NCBI GenBank assembly: GCA_007844125.1
Contig: CM017558.1
Location: forward strand, 50,675,831-50,739,830
DNA: 64,000 nucleotides
Reading direction: 5' to 3'
From: Sinonovacula constricta
Lineage: Eukaryota > Mollusca > Bivalvia > Cardiida > Solecurtidae
Part shown: one piece after another, positions 12,629-26,190 of the stretch
Layout of the letters: each line of letters starts with the position of its first letter
How positions within the stretch are numbered: the stretch's first letter is position 1
Made by a program: the position numbers and the translations under genes
The notes under the pieces: generated by a model
Told to the model about the DNA's origin: nothing
Database searches by the model: none
Seen by the model: the letters and a program-made list of their open reading frames with translations, nothing else

Positions 12629-15467
12629 ATGATGCCTCTTTCAACTTCCTAAACACTGGTCTTCACAGAGTCTCGTATCTTTTTTACTATGTCATCTACT
12701 GCATTAATGGTGCTGCTTTGTTAGTAACGCGGTAAAGATGAAATATTTTTTGGACAGTTTCTGCAAAGACGGTCTAGGTTTTATTGTTGTGTTAAGTTAA
12801 ATGAATACTATTTATAACCAGCATCAATGAACGGCATCTGTCTGGATTGTCCAGTGCTTGCCTCTTATACCATTCATTTTTAGTACAAATATTGATTTTT
12901 TTCGACAATATTTTATTAAATTTAATATATTCAACGCAAATAAATAATCCTGATATTTTGTTAGTATTTGGGAACTTTTAAAAATGAAGACAAACTGGTG
13001 AACAGGTCCTTTTAATCAATATGAAGTAAAGTTTCATTCATAACTCCACATCATTTTAAGAAATTTCATCGTAGTTTTTCAAAAGTTACGTTACTTTCTT
13101 AATTTAAGTCAGAAAATGTAACTAAGGATATTTTATATATTTTCCAGATACGACCCCTGACGTCCTGGTGTACACATACTGGTACGTGTAGCCCCGCCGA
13201 TAACAGGTTCACCCACTTTCCCCGATACAACTACTAAATTGGACAAATTAATCATCGCCCACAGTCTCAAACATCAAACTATCTCCTCGGTACGTTCTCA
13301 TAATTGTTTCCAGCATTCCAGCGGTTTTATCGAAAACACTCATAAATGAACAACCACTTTCAGAGATTTTCCGCATCGTGATTAATGGATATAAGTAAAA
13401 TCTGCCGCTATAACATTTTAAGACAATTTCGGTCTTCAGCGCGAAAAAAAGAGTAATTTTTCGTTTTTCTATAACTGGACTGGAAAGGCAAAGTCACACA
13501 GTTACAATACCGTAGCAGAAGAAAATCATAAAATGTCAGGCTTGTTTAATTTTATTGTCCATGTATGTTCGTCCGAATGTATGTTGTCCGAATATAATTA
13601 TGTTTGTGTGGGCAGTCTGCTTGCCTGCCTGTCTGTCTGCTTGCTTCTTCCGTTCGGCTTGTCTGCCTGTATGTCTTTCTCTCTATATCGCGACATCCAT
13701 TTTTCTTTTCTCCTTCTGTTCTTCCATCTCTTCTTCTCTTTCTCCTCCCTTCCACCTTATATTCAGTGCATGGTTCACTTCCAGGGCTATGAGGTGTGCT
13801 GATGATTCAGACAACTTGTCAATGCTCGCCTTAATTACAATCTCTTTGGGGGTTTCTGTAGACACGTCAACACATATTCGAGATTATTCTATCATAAGAT
13901 CCGCCGCCCAAGCAGTGAAATCGTTAATTTTGTTTCATTTAAATGTCGACATGGTTCCAGTAAATGGATCATAAAGACAGATATTTAACGTAAATAGCAA
14001 ACCATACACGTACACGTTTCCTTTTAACAATGCATTTCTAATGCTAATGTCTGTGCAATTAATCAAAACAGAGACATTATTATAGTGAAGAATATAAACT
14101 TGTTTGAAAATTATTGTAAATTTTATAAAGATTAAATTTTGTTCAAGTCAATTGCTTTAGATAACTGTAATTTAATGATGTTAAATAAAAAGTAATAGTG
14201 TATAACACTGATCATGTTTTTCTTTAGTGCTTTTTCTACGAGTATGTAAAGAATAAATAACAAGAAGATTAGAACCCAGATTATTAGAAAGCAGATGAAT
14301 AAATAGCGCGATGAATACAAAGCGGTAAAAATAATCGGAGAACATGTAATTATTAAAGGGTTTAACCACGTGGGCGACATTTAAATAGCCTGAAAAGCTT
14401 TCATAACAATTTTCATAAGCTGTTTTGTTATCAAAAGTAGTAGTTTTAAAAGCAGGTAACTTCAGCAAAGAAGAGTGATTAACATGGAGACACATAATGT
14501 ATCTCCAGGGGTATGTGGATGTATGTCAATGTACAATCCGTACCATGGAAACCACTTATGCAGCATCTGAAGTTGCAAACTTTAATTGTGCATCAGTCAG
14601 ATAGATACAGTTATTGATAGCAATTGTAACTGAGACAACATAGCACACTGCTGTTATCTACATCATCACATGGTTTAAGGTTTATTCTCGTCGTTAACTA
14701 CAGTTCCCCAGGGGTGATAAAACCGTAAACATTACATGGCAAATAGTTTCAACAACATCAAACACCATGTTACTAAAGCGCCAAGTTACTGAAACACTAA
14801 GGAAGTAAAGTACATACAAACTTTTCCCTCAAGCGATCGCTAATTACAACATCCATGTATTCATGTATATACACGTACGTTTTGAGGTGTTTGCCGATTT
14901 TATTTTGAACAGAACAGAACAGAAATTGTATTTAGATTTGTTTATATAGTATTGTACATCATCTTTGCAACATATAAACATGTAAATAGTAAATGTGCCA
15001 GGTGGATCTAAACGGATAATTTTGTTTCATCAAAAATTTAAACAGTATTTAGTCAAAACATATATAATACAATATAATAGAACATTCCGAAATAGAGAAC
15101 ATCTATTAACATTTAATCTTCTGTATTGAGTGAATCTAAAGCATTTTAAATTGTGTTAAGGTCTGTTATCATAAATGATATATTCATTTTCAAATATATC
15201 TAACTATTTATGTAGATGTAATCTTATACAACTGTAAAGTTGCACAATTAATAATAATAATTAGTAAAATTACAAAAAATAAATAAATACATAAACCTTA
15301 TCATTTAAATTAAAAACTTTATAATATTTGACTTGGACCGCGTCCATAGTCTAATACATTCTTTATATACTAAAATGATAAGGTCTAATAGAATTTAATT
15401 TAATACAATTGGGAAAGAAGCAAAATTCCTAATTCTATATCTGACCTAATATTCATATATGTCATAA
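12629..15467. other. Unannotated DNA
   Basis: No supported gene. A CTGC/CTGT- and TCTC-rich patch at 13610-13760 explains the overlapping frames there. The element 'gaacagaacagaacagaa' at 14908-14926 resembles the reverse complement of the (tgttc)n LINE-type tail at 42820-42841, so a minus-strand retroelement tail may begin here. No coding part of such an element was seen. Confidence 0.4.
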
Positions 15468-15469
15468 AC

Positions 15470-15836
15470 CTGTCGGAAAAGTGAACCATAACGACACCAT
15501 CGTCATTACAAAAATGTATTTCCTATCTGTGCCACGCTGCACAGTTAGGTATTTTTAAACTAAGAAAACCACGTGACCACTCATTCACGTCATCCGCTCC
15601 GACGTCGATGTCTATTTTAAGAAGGAATACCAGTCATTCTTATTTACAGATTTAAAAAGAATGAACATTTTCAGAGTTGACTAACGAGTTTTACTGCCTT
15701 AAATTTGAGATGCCACTGAAAATCTAAGCTTACACAAAAGTATGATCTTGCTGCACAAACTATACACAAGTACACCAAAGAGAGGCCAGATATTGTTACA
15801 TATATGTGACATAGGCAGAGTGTCGGATACCACCTT
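15470..15836 (-). mobile_element. MITE family 1, minus-strand copy
   Basis: In reverse complement the right end reads 'aaggtggtatccgacactct' and the body contains 'cagcgtggcacagataggaa' and 'gtggtcacgtgg'. The 3' terminus is degraded ('cctgtcggaaaagtgaacc' at the left). Confidence 0.75.
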
Positions 15837-15913
15837 TAAAGGCGGGAGCTTGAGGTTGAGATTTCATCCAAAGTCTGTAAATCTTGTGAGTTTATTTTCG
15901 ATTTATATATTAG

Positions 15914-16163
15914 ACTCCGGCTGGAGGGTCCGGGTACAATCCCAGAGACTCCGGCTGGAGGGTCCGGGTACAATCCCAGAGACTCCGGCTGGAGGGTCCA
16001 GGTGACTCCGGCTGGAGGGTCCGGGTACAATCCCAGAGACTCCGGCTGCAGGGTCCGGGTACAATCCCAGAGACTCCGTCTGGAGGGTCCGGGTACAATC
16101 CTAGAGACTCCGGTTTGAGGGTCCGGGTACAATCCCAGAGACTCCGGCTGGATGGTACAATCT
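15914..16163. repeat. 34-bp minisatellite
   Basis: Seven units of 'gactccggctggagggtccg' followed by 'ggtacaatcccaga', 34 bp each, with one shortened unit near 15995-16008. It is GC-richer than its surroundings. The reverse-strand proline-rich frames it creates are artefacts of the repeat. Confidence 0.92.
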
Positions 16164-16289
16164 CAGACTAAACCTCGACATGTTAACCACTGTACAAGCC
16201 GATTAATTGCACATTGCTGTAAGAATTTAATATTTGATTACTAGTTCTAGCCAGGAAGGGGGCAGTAGAGAGCGATTACTATACATTGA

Positions 16290-16500
16290 AAAACTTTTTT
16301 TGACAATTTCTGCATAAATTGATACTTAAGTCTAATTAAAGACGAGTTTGAACACTACTTATATTGTTAAAAAGTAAAAATCGCGGAAAAAACAAACAAA
16401 CATACACTCTAAAAGTGTATTCTTTCCAAATTTATGAATAAGCACGATACTTATCTCAGCTAAAAAAAAAAAAAAAAGAAATCGACGTAGTAGCGGAAAT
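16290..16500 (+). mobile_element. MITE family 1 fragment
   Basis: Internal 5'-half landmarks only: 'gacaatttctgcataaatt', 'agacgagtttgaacactact', 'tctttccaaatttatgaata' and 'atcgacgtag'. Termini are not recognisable. It lies 130 bp right of the 34-bp array, which may have arisen within or beside an element of this family. Confidence 0.65.
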
Positions 16501-18354
16501 AAAGCTTTCGAATTTCACCTTTTATTGGTCTCGATCTGAGCTGGTTCTGATTTGTTCCTAAACGGTAGAGCTGTATCCATTATAATGGCTAATTTAGAGA
16601 TTATATTCTGCACCTTTAAGTCCACTTTAAAACCTGTTGTACCAGGTATAATACATGTAATATATAAAACACATTATTCTGCATGTTGTTTGATGGTTGG
16701 TTTTATCGTCCCACCAACAATAGTTTATCTTTCTGATGACAGTTGTTTCAATTTTAGAACCTTCTTTAGAATTATTTTCCGTAATGTTTATTTTACTTCT
16801 GATCTATACAAATATATATCATCACTATGTAATGATTATTTATGGTGGAAACTTGATATAATTCTTGGACCCTTATATACCCCTGCGAGTAAAGCAAGCC
16901 AATACGCAATGGAGGCATGTCTGCAACATAAACATCAAGGTTAAGTAGAGCGTACGTGAAAGAAGGCAAACATCGGATCGATGTAGATAAATTATTGATG
17001 GCTATAAATTAACTGTAAACGTCGAAGTCAACAAAGAAAAACGGGCATCTAGATGATGGTTTCCTGAACGCTGACACCGATGTGGTTTTGTGTCCGACAA
17101 AACTCTTCGACGCTTTAGGCGATTTCATTCACATTATATGTCTATTAGGGATGTCGTGGGACCGGTCCGAGGACACAATACCTTTGGTTTGGCATTACTC
17201 TAGACGATCTACTTCATACGTAAAGAGAATCAACTAGCAAAAAAAACAAAAACAAACAACACCACCAACACCAACAACTAGATGTCTGTACGCATTTTAA
17301 ACATATTTTAGATGAAAACATATATCAGCCCATCGCATCAGGATGCAACTTTAAAAGCATAATCTTTTACATAATTGTCTAAAACGACTGGATTGTACCA
17401 AGTCAATAAAATACTGTATGTCAGATGGCTCCGTGAAATCATGCTATTTTTATAAATAGAAATATATAGTTACGTGTATATTTATATTTATAAAAAATCA
17501 TTTATGGACTATATGAATATCAAAACGAAAATATATTTTGTAGGTTCATTTTCCTTAATTAGAGAATGATAAAGGATCTAATTAAAATGTTAAAATAGGA
17601 CGCTTCGTGGCCTGTTCGCCTATAACATTCAGCCTGCTTACCACGAAATGGCCATTCATATGCAAATAGTGTTGGTCCATATCATCCAGCTACCGCCAGG
17701 AGCTGTCTGTTTATGGTCTACACAATTTGATTCGAAGTCGTTAACAAAACTTCTTGGACGAAGTTATAAACATATAACTACAATGTAGCATGACAAGCGT
17801 TAACGACACGTCACTCTAACATTTGAAAGTTTTTCATACAGTGAATCATCTGGACTTAACCATGGGGATGTTGACAACAAACATGCGACTGTGAAACACA
17901 CGTTTTCATGGACGTAACGTATGTGATCAACAACCCGTCACGTCGAAAATGACGTGAATACATCAACCGAAGAAACTTGAACGTGACGTTACGTCATAGA
18001 ATCCGGTTCATAATAGATATTTTTAATTAGGAGCAACATGATTAAAAAATATATGAATGCCAAAACAGTGCACACAATCTCCATAAATACCGAGTCGTTT
18101 TTTCTTTCCTTGAGAAATGTCATAAGTTATATGGGCAACACAATCTTGTATTGTGACTAAGTGTTTAAATGAAGTATGCTTGTAAATTATATCTGCATGC
18201 CAAGATCTTGACCCTGAAACATCGCACACGTGCATCGTACACGTAAATGTTTGCGACATCCAAAAATACATCTGATTACAATCTTGTTTACGTATAATAT
18301 CCTTACTCTTAAGTCTCTAAATCATTAAATCCTTTGACAGCAACAAGTAAAATA
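16501..18354. other. Unannotated DNA
   Basis: A 130-residue frame at 16552-16944 (+) has no recognisable similarity, no splice context and atypical composition, so it is not called a gene. Nothing else is supported. Confidence 0.4.
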
Positions 18355-18772
18355 ATATTGTTTCCTGAACCGATAGCGCGAAATGATGTTTATTGATGTT
18401 CGACATCTATGTAAAAATGAAGATTAATACCATAATCATAACTACAGGCATGTATTTCTTATCTGAGCCACGCTGTACAGTTAGCTATTCATTGGCTTCG
18501 AAACCCACGTCACCTCTTGCATTTAATATCACGGTATGTTTCCGTCCCCTCTGACGTCGGTGTCTACTGTTGGCAGAAATCCCAATCGTGCTAATATATG
18601 GAATTTAAAAGAATCAACATTTTGAGTGTTTTAACGAGTTGAATTGTTTTAAAATCGTCTTTCTTGGACTAAAGTAAGGTTTTCTGAAAAAGTTATGCAC
18701 AAAAACTCCAAATAGGGTCAGATATTATGGCGTGTATTTGATATAGGCAAACTGTCGGATACACTATTTACA
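18355..18772 (-). mobile_element. MITE family 1, minus-strand copy
   Basis: In reverse complement the right end is 'tagtgtatccgacagtttgc'. The body has 'gcataactttttcag', 'cagcgtggctcagataagaa' and 'cgcgctatcggttcaggaaa'. It is close to full length, with diverged termini. Confidence 0.7.
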
Positions 18773-19210
18773 CAATCATTACATACACGTTCACAAATGT
18801 ACAGAACTTCTGGAGGCAGGTTTTACTTGCTTGGTAGGGACATTTTTTTTTAGTTTACATAATGTATTGTGCTAAAATATAAACATAATCCATATGTTCC
18901 AGTCTGTCCTTGGCTTTTGATAGCTTTTAGCGATTTATTATGACTGCATACAATACCGGAAATAGGCCTTAATTATCGCCTCATTAATATAATAACGCCT
19001 GAACTGCTGGAATAAGCACAAACTAAAGCAACAACGTCCGTTAACGACAGGGACAGAAATAAGTATATAACGTATATATCTGTATAACAATAATTGCTGT
19101 CACTAATGAGGTGTTAATGGCCAGTGAAGCTTGCCACCTGTTAGACTCGTTAGTAAATGTAATGCAATTAAAGCATTGATGCTTACAGTACTCGAGTTGT
19201 ATTCACATAC

Positions 19211-19366
19211 ATTTTTTTACTTAAACTAAGAATTTGCTTTAATGTTGAAATATTTTTCAGATATAAGAAATTACATAATTGCATTCATAAAACCACAAAA
19301 TGTAAGAAATTTCCTTGTTTTTCTCCAAATTCAAGGAAGTTACTTAGTTTAAGCAAGAAAAAATAA
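19211..19366. repeat. Possible small MITE with inverted ends
   Basis: The segment opens 'tttttttacttaaactaag' and closes 'cttagtttaagcaagaaaaa', imperfect inverted termini around about 120 bp that contain 'cttgtttttctccaaattca'. There is no second copy in the window and no clear target duplication. Confidence 0.35.
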
Positions 19367-19499
19367 ATTAGATTCTTTAAAAATGAAATCCCATATCCTT
19401 GTTGTACGAATGCTTAAATAATAACAAAAAGAATTGTAAAATGTGCACTGTAAATGGTATCTGACGTTACACCCATCGTGAATTTTGTTTCAAATATGA

Positions 19500-19592
19500 T
19501 TTGTGGGGTGGGGGTGGGGTGGGGTGGGGGAGAGGAACATGGAGGGTTGGGTGGGGGTGGAGGGTGGTTTGTGGGGGGGGGAACTTGTGAAG
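19500..19592 (+). other. G-rich tract, potential G-quadruplex
   Basis: Multiple runs of four or more G on the + strand (ggggtgggggtggggtgggg, later ggtgggggtgg and gggggggggg) in an AT-rich region. The sequence satisfies the usual G4 motif several times over. No neighbouring gene is known. Confidence 0.6.
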
Positions 19593-20882
19593 TTATTTCC
19601 TTTATTCATCTCCACGTGTTAAATTTCCTCCTAGGGCATCATAATTTCAATGTCAATCCGTCCTTCTTTGTCTTTGGTCGTTTTATCTGAGGTGACAGTC
19701 TCATATTCTGATACTATCGCTAAGTCTCTAAACGCCACTAAAATATACTATGACTCTTTGATTACAGAAAGAACACATCAAGTTGAAGCAAGATGATTCA
19801 GCTAAAGTTACTTGACTTAAGACAGTGTATACATGGGCGGTATTATGCCTACACAGCGTGTTAGGACTTTAAGCAACCGTGTATCTTGTCATTCTGACCG
19901 GTCACATTTTGCAATTATCAGCGATCTGACTTTAAACCAAGAGGATACGGATATGTTCAATTCAATATCTTGATCTCCTTCAGAACTGAAGATAAATGAT
20001 ATATTTAAAAATTGAACGTGAAATTAAATTAAGAGAAAAATAAATTAAAAGTAACGACAAAAACTAAACATGGCTAGAACAACATACAATAGGATGTAAG
20101 ATTAAAACAAAAAAGGCATCAGTCCGATTTGCGCTTTGTAAGAAATGTTATAACCTTGTTACGAATGTTGTCACCTTTACTTTTGACAAAGATTCTGATT
20201 ATAATGTTGTCTTACTTTTTGTGTTCTTTTGGTGTGGCTATTGTTGATGATGTTGTTGCTGTTGTTATAAGAGCCTTTATTGGCTAAATGTTTTGTCTCA
20301 TGTATAATATAGTTGTCTTATTTAGTCATATATACCTTAGCAATGGTTAAATATCAATAAATGACTAACACCAGTGGATAAGAAGGGTAATTAATGTTGA
20401 TACATTCTGTCGACTTTGCATAACAGTTTTATTTAAAAGGTTTCTTTTGATTTCGGATTCGAACCAATGAAATAATGAGCGATGAATCGTGTCATGACTG
20501 GTACCCGCGTGGTAAAATCAAAACAAATATATAACAGTTTATTTTCTTCTATTGTCTGAATATAAATAGACTGAATAAATACCTACAAGATTTACATAAA
20601 TCGACTTGTATTGAATTGCCCTGAGCGCGACCCCAAATGAACCGTGAATTGGACTTATGAGTCTAGCTGTCACTGTGTTGACCTGTTTATACGTGGCATT
20701 AATCGCTAATCCTTGGATTACACTAGTCCCGAGGCATGACAGTTCGGGTCGGATGGTAATTGATAAAAAGTCCTATAAGAAGGTATTATTTGGGGCAAAA
20801 CTGGAATCACAGGGGCAAGAAAAGCCAGTATGAGGCACATTCGCTGTTTTAGCCTTCGTGAATCAATAGCGTACATGTGCCT
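19593..20882. other. Unannotated DNA
   Basis: No supported gene. 'ttcggattcgaaccaatg' at about 20451 resembles a tRNA T-loop region on the minus strand but has no matching acceptor or anticodon arm. Confidence 0.4.
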
Positions 20883-21005
20883 GCAAAGGCTCGCGACATG
20901 AGGCAAGAGGTGCTGTCCTGTGAGCAAAGGCTCGCGATCTGCGGTAAGAGGTGTTGTCGTACAAGCAAAGGCTCGCGATCTGCAGCGAGAGGTAATGTCG
21001 TGTAA
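20883..21005. repeat. 41-bp tandem triplication
   Basis: Exactly three 41-bp units, each starting 'gcaaaggctcgcga'. Each contains the TCGCGA palindrome and ends near 'ggt.ntgtcgtgtaa'. The unit is GC-richer than its flanks. Confidence 0.85.
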
Positions 21006-21195
21006 CTGGAATTCTTTAAGTAGATTCAAAACAAAGCTGTTTATTGAATTTGGCTGTACATCGTCTTTGATGAAAAAAATAACAACCTATATTGAATGCC
21101 ATTATGTTATATCGAAAATGGCCTCATATTTGGAGGAAATATCGTATGCAGGTTACCGAACGCCAGCTCTTTAATACTTCCAATGTATAGCCATA

Positions 21196-21656
21196 AAGGT
21201 GGTAACCGACATTTTTCCTTTATCAAAAACATATAACAATATCGAACTACTGCTTAGGTGAATTTGGGCATTTTTTTTTTGGTCTAAATTTATACTATAG
21301 TTTTAATAATTACGATTTTACACTATCTGATTTGTTAGACATGTGTATTCTCTCCAATTGTAAAAAAAATAGCTCGATCGTGGTCTCTGCTTAAATAGAT
21401 ATCTACGAATCAGAGCGGATTACCCGGATGACTATATAACGTGATCTCCAAAGTAAGTGGTCACATGGTTTTCTAAAACTAAAAATAGCTATTTCTGCAG
21501 CGTGGCTCGGACAGGAAATGCAATGACGATGGTGATTTATACTTGACTACTCCCACAGATCTACGACATCCCTGAACAGCAGGAACTTTTCAGATAACAA
21601 TGACTTATTTGGTTATTTGAGAAGAAATTTTGATCCAAACTGCTGGATACCACCTT
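21196..21656 (+). mobile_element. MITE family 1, best-preserved full-length copy
   Basis: Runs from 'aaggtggtaaccgac' to 'gctggataccacctt' with TA immediately outside both ends (21194-21195 and 21657-21658), the expected Tc1/mariner-type target duplication. Internal landmarks include 'gatatctacgaatcagagcg', 'gcagcgtggctcggacagga' and 'tatttggttatttgag'. No ORF. Confidence 0.82.
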
Positions 21657-21658
21657 TA

Positions 21659-23317
21659 ATTATGTATGGTCAACTTGACTGAATAAATCTATACGTTATC
21701 TATCTCAACCAGGTAAGAACTTATCTGCTTGGGTTGCTTATCATGGACGATTAAGTGAAGATGTAATAAGTTAATTTCCGACCGATGGTCAGTGGCCCTA
21801 TTTCAGACACCCTATATTATCAGACACAAGACCATGATAACAAGTCAACCAGAAATATGTAGTTTCTATCATTTACTAAAAACGTGTACAGAAACAGAAG
21901 CCAGCTCAGCACTTTACTAAAACCTCCTTTTTAGCAATTAAAATTGCACCCAAATGCAGGTACAGTTAAACCATAGTCCATTGAAGTCGCAAACTGTTCG
22001 TTCCATCGTATTACTCGTAACATGGAGTCTCTGTAAATGTCAGATCTTACCCTGCCGTATGTGAGCCGTCAATGCAGTAAACGGCGATGTCGTTAAATAA
22101 CGGTGTTTTTCCATACACATGCTACAGAGGAATTACTTTTTTTAAACATGGAAGTTGTGCAATTGGGCGTAACATAGTAGATTACTAGTAGGCCGATCCC
22201 CCGCGAATCTAAGAATGTGGGGTTACAATGTAGTCATGCTTTGCTTTTGTAACAATATCAAAACTGAAACTATTTATGCTGACTTATTACAATTATCCAT
22301 CTATTTATTGTTTTGATCTCTTACGTTTTCATTAAAACACAAAAGATAAGTTATTTGAACGTGTACTCGTTTTAATTGTTCTAATGCATTTGCATTATAC
22401 GGTAGTGTGTTATATTGTTCTGTTCTGTTCATATGTCGAGATGATCTTTTTAGCTTCACATAACAGTCAATTTGGATTGCAATTGCTGTTATACCATAAT
22501 TATCATGCAAGTATCATAAAGCATGTCTAGGGAAAACATAGTATTTAAATAAACTAGAAAATAATGAAATCAGAATAAAATATTTAAAAAAGATTACAGT
22601 ATGTTTATGTTGCTGAAAACTTCTTCACATTGCCCACGTATTTAATGGTTTTGTGGCAAAGATCTTGAATAAAAAATAACGGTTCATTCTTATAAGCATA
22701 TCTAAATGGATTATATGAAGTATGTTAATACAGTTGTCCACTAATGTGAATGTCTTAAACGTACTGTTTTGTGCAAACATTAATGTTTAGCGACTTCAAT
22801 ACGTCAGATATCATCAGACGTTGAGCAGCTTTTCAAATTTAAAACCCTTTTAAAAAGCTCAAAGCGTTGCTGTAGCAACCAAGCATGTTCTAATACAATT
22901 GATTACGGTATTTGTCTGAGGCTGTATTCGTTTTTAAGTCACGTTAACAGATTGCGAATGCAGGTGTGGCAAAATGTTGACTCAGGAAGGTAAAAGGTGA
23001 AACATTTGAAGATCAGCAAACTTCAGCAGATTGCTTTTATACATAGTTTGGTACTTGTGGCAATTTGTCATTCGGGATTAACTGTGAAGTTTGAAATAAA
23101 ATATGTTTAAACTATTTATAATAAGTCTATACTGTTGAACTTATCATAGCAAATACGGGCATACATTTATATTTGACATTCGTTAATCTGACGGATACTT
23201 TGTTTTAATTAAAGTTGAAGGCGGAACAGTTAAATAAAGACAAGTCAGAACAACAGTAACATAGCTGATTATATAGACCCAATTATACACTATCTGTTGC
23301 TTAATCTTTCCTGGATG
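21659..23317. other. Unannotated DNA
   Basis: No supported gene or repeat. 'gttctgttctgttcat' at 22416-22433 is a short copy of the LINE-tail pentamer seen at 42820. Confidence 0.4.
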
Positions 23318-24690
23318 ATGTAGTTTTCACAGCGGTGAATGAGGAGGTTTTCACAGCGATGAATGAGGAGGTTTTCACAGCGGTGAATGAGGTAGTTTTC
23401 ACAGCGGTGAATGAGGTGGTTTTCACAGTGGTGAATGAGGTGGTTTTCACAGCGGTGAATGAGGTGGTTTTCACAGCAGTAATGAGATGGTTTTCACAGC
23501 GGTTGATGATGTAGTTTTCACAGCGATGAATGAGGAGGTTTTCACAGCGGTAAATGAGGTAGTTTTCACAGCGGTAAATGAGGTAGTTTTCACAGCGATG
23601 AATGAGGTGGTTTTCACAGCGGTGAATGATGTAGTTTTCACAACGGTGAATGATGTGGTTTTCACAGCGGTGAATGAGGAGGTTTTCACAGCGGTGAATA
23701 AGGAGGTTTTCACAGCGGTGAATGATGTAGTTTTCACAGCGGTGAATGAGGAGGTTTTCACAGCGGTGAATGGGTGGTTTTCACAGCGGTGAATGTGGAG
23801 GTTTTCACATTTTCACAGCGGTGAATGAGGAGGTTTTCACAGCGGTGAATGATGTAGTTTTCACAGCGGTGAATGAGGAGGTTTTCACAGCGGTGAATGA
23901 GGAGGTTTTCACAGCGGTGAATGAGGAGGTTTTCACAGCGGTGAATGATGTAGTTTTCACAGCGGTGAATGAGGAGGTTTTCACAGCGGTGAATGAGGAG
24001 GTTTTCACAGCGGTGAATGAGGAGGTTTTTACAGCGGTGAATGATGTAGTTTTCATAGCGGTGAATGAGGTGGTTTTCACAGCGGTGAATGAGAAGGTTT
24101 TCACAGTGGTGAATGGGTGGTTTTCACAGCGGTGAATGAGGATGTTTTCACAGCGGTGAATGAGGAGGTTTTCACAGCGGTGAATGAGGATGTTTTCACA
24201 GCGGTGAATGATGTAGTTTTCACAGCGGTGAATGAGGAGGTTTTCACAGCGGTGAATGAGGAGGTTTTCACAGCGGTGAATGATGTAGTTTTTATAGCGG
24301 TGAATGAGGTGGTTTTCACAGCGGTGAATGAGGAGGTTTTCACAGCGGTGAATGATGTAGTTTACACAGCGGTGAATGAGGAGGTTTTCACAGCGGTGAA
24401 TGATGTAGTTTTCACAGCGGTGAATGAGGAGGTTTTCACAGCGGTGAATGAGGAGGTTTCCACAGCACAGCGGTGAATGATGTAGTTTTCACAGCGGTGA
24501 ATGAGGAGGGTTTCACAGCAGTGAATGATGTAGTTTTCACAGCGGTGAATGAGGAGGTTTTCACAGCGGTGAATGAGGAGGTTTTCACAGCGGTGAATGA
24601 TGTAGTTTTCACAGCGGTGAATGATGAGGTTTTCACAGCGGTGAATGAGGAGGTTGAGGTGGTTTACACAGCAGTGAATGGGATGGTTTT
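23318..24690. repeat. 24-bp minisatellite, about 57 copies
   Basis: Unit 'gtgaatgaggaggttttcac' followed by 'agcg', 24 bp. Variants alternate gaggag, gatgta and gaggtg at the same internal position, giving a higher-order pattern. A few deletions (around 23478, 23772 and 24463) shift the frame. Most units lack stops in two frames, so 8-residue periodic frames (VFTAVNEE on +, SFTAVKTS on -) run for hundreds of bases on both strands and break only at these indels. Strand-symmetric openness and no flanking splice sites argue for a satellite and not a protein. Confidence 0.93.
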
Positions 24691-25760
24691 CATAGTTGAC
24701 TTGAGTGAGTTAACTTGTTATGCACGAATTAACCAGGCTTATTTTCATGTAAGTAGAGTATATGCAGATCAGCAGGCGACCACAACGAGCTGTCTTTTAA
24801 CCTTGTGTATGCACGTCCTTACCAAATAGCTTGGAATATACAATTAGCTGGTCAATAGATGATAAAAGTATGATACATGTTGAGAAAACAACACAACAAT
24901 CATTTTAATATAGCCGGTGGTGTTGATTTCTCTCTTTAAGTTAGTCTACTTTTATTTTTAGCACTAGGGTGTGTCGGATATTCTGTTTCAAACATCCTCC
25001 TAAACAACGAAGTCACGCATTGAATTCGCATTATAAGACAAACGGTTGCATTGAAATTTGTTTTTGTGGTATTTTTCTGAACGAGGCGTTATATTGCATT
25101 GTTGACAACACGACCAGTGAGAACAAAGCGCACAGGTGAATTCAAAACCAGTACCCTGGGTAAACCCAGCTTCCTTGTTGTCGGTGACTTGGGTTTGTTT
25201 TACATACAATTTGTCCTCACAAAAAAAAAGAAAGAGGAAAACTTTATAAGATATAAAGTATAAACATAAGGTCTGGACATGTTGTCGTTTCAAATTTATT
25301 TTTTTAAGAAACATTTTCATATTGAGAATTTTGAAATGAAAGTACAAACAAAATGTAGTGCTATGCCTTGTTAAGTCCATTTAAGCCTGTTTGAAGGCCT
25401 TCATAAACCATTTATTGTACACAAGACTGTGTAGTTGTTTTATTTTCTGTGACATTCAACAATATTTAGACCGTCGTAGCATTAATGGAACAGAATAAAA
25501 ATTCATCATAACTATATACTACAAACAGGCTCATGTATCCTAGTCTATGTTGATTCGGATATCCCTTCGTTTTTGTTGGTCGTGCCATAAATAATGTTGT
25601 AAAGAGCCCAAAGACATGATATGCGGCAATAAACCCCCAAACATTCAAAGTCTATTAGGCTCCATACTTTTACACACCTGTTTGTAGAAAAGAGCCCACT
25701 TGACACTACTCGTATCGTAACTCCCCCAAATATCTTTAGGAGAGTGACCAAATTTACCCC
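24691..25760. other. Unannotated DNA
   Basis: A 126-residue minus-strand frame at 25000-25380 contains a cysteine-rich patch (CALCSHWSCCQQCN) but shows no family match and no splice context. Nothing else is supported. Confidence 0.4.
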
Positions 25761-25761
25761 C

Positions 25762-26190
<429 letters not shown>

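Noticed and set aside
12190..12735. 181-residue + frame and antisense frames of 104-152 residues over the 36-bp array
   Set aside because: All arise from a stop-free unit whose length is a multiple of 3; no start context, splice sites or flanking domain.
16552..16944. 130-residue + frame
   Set aside because: No family resemblance, no splice or promoter context, composition like surrounding AT-rich DNA.
20718..21029. 103-residue minus frame
   Set aside because: Overlaps the 41-bp triplication and has no similarity.
23471..24829. Multiple 66-121-residue frames on both strands over the 24-bp array
   Set aside because: Strand-symmetric, periodic and broken only at repeat indels; satellite artefact.
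25000..25380. 126-residue minus frame with a Cys-rich patch, considered as a C-terminal GRXCR exon
   Set aside because: Cys spacing does not fit the GRXCR CxxC-repeat pattern and no splice acceptor was evident.
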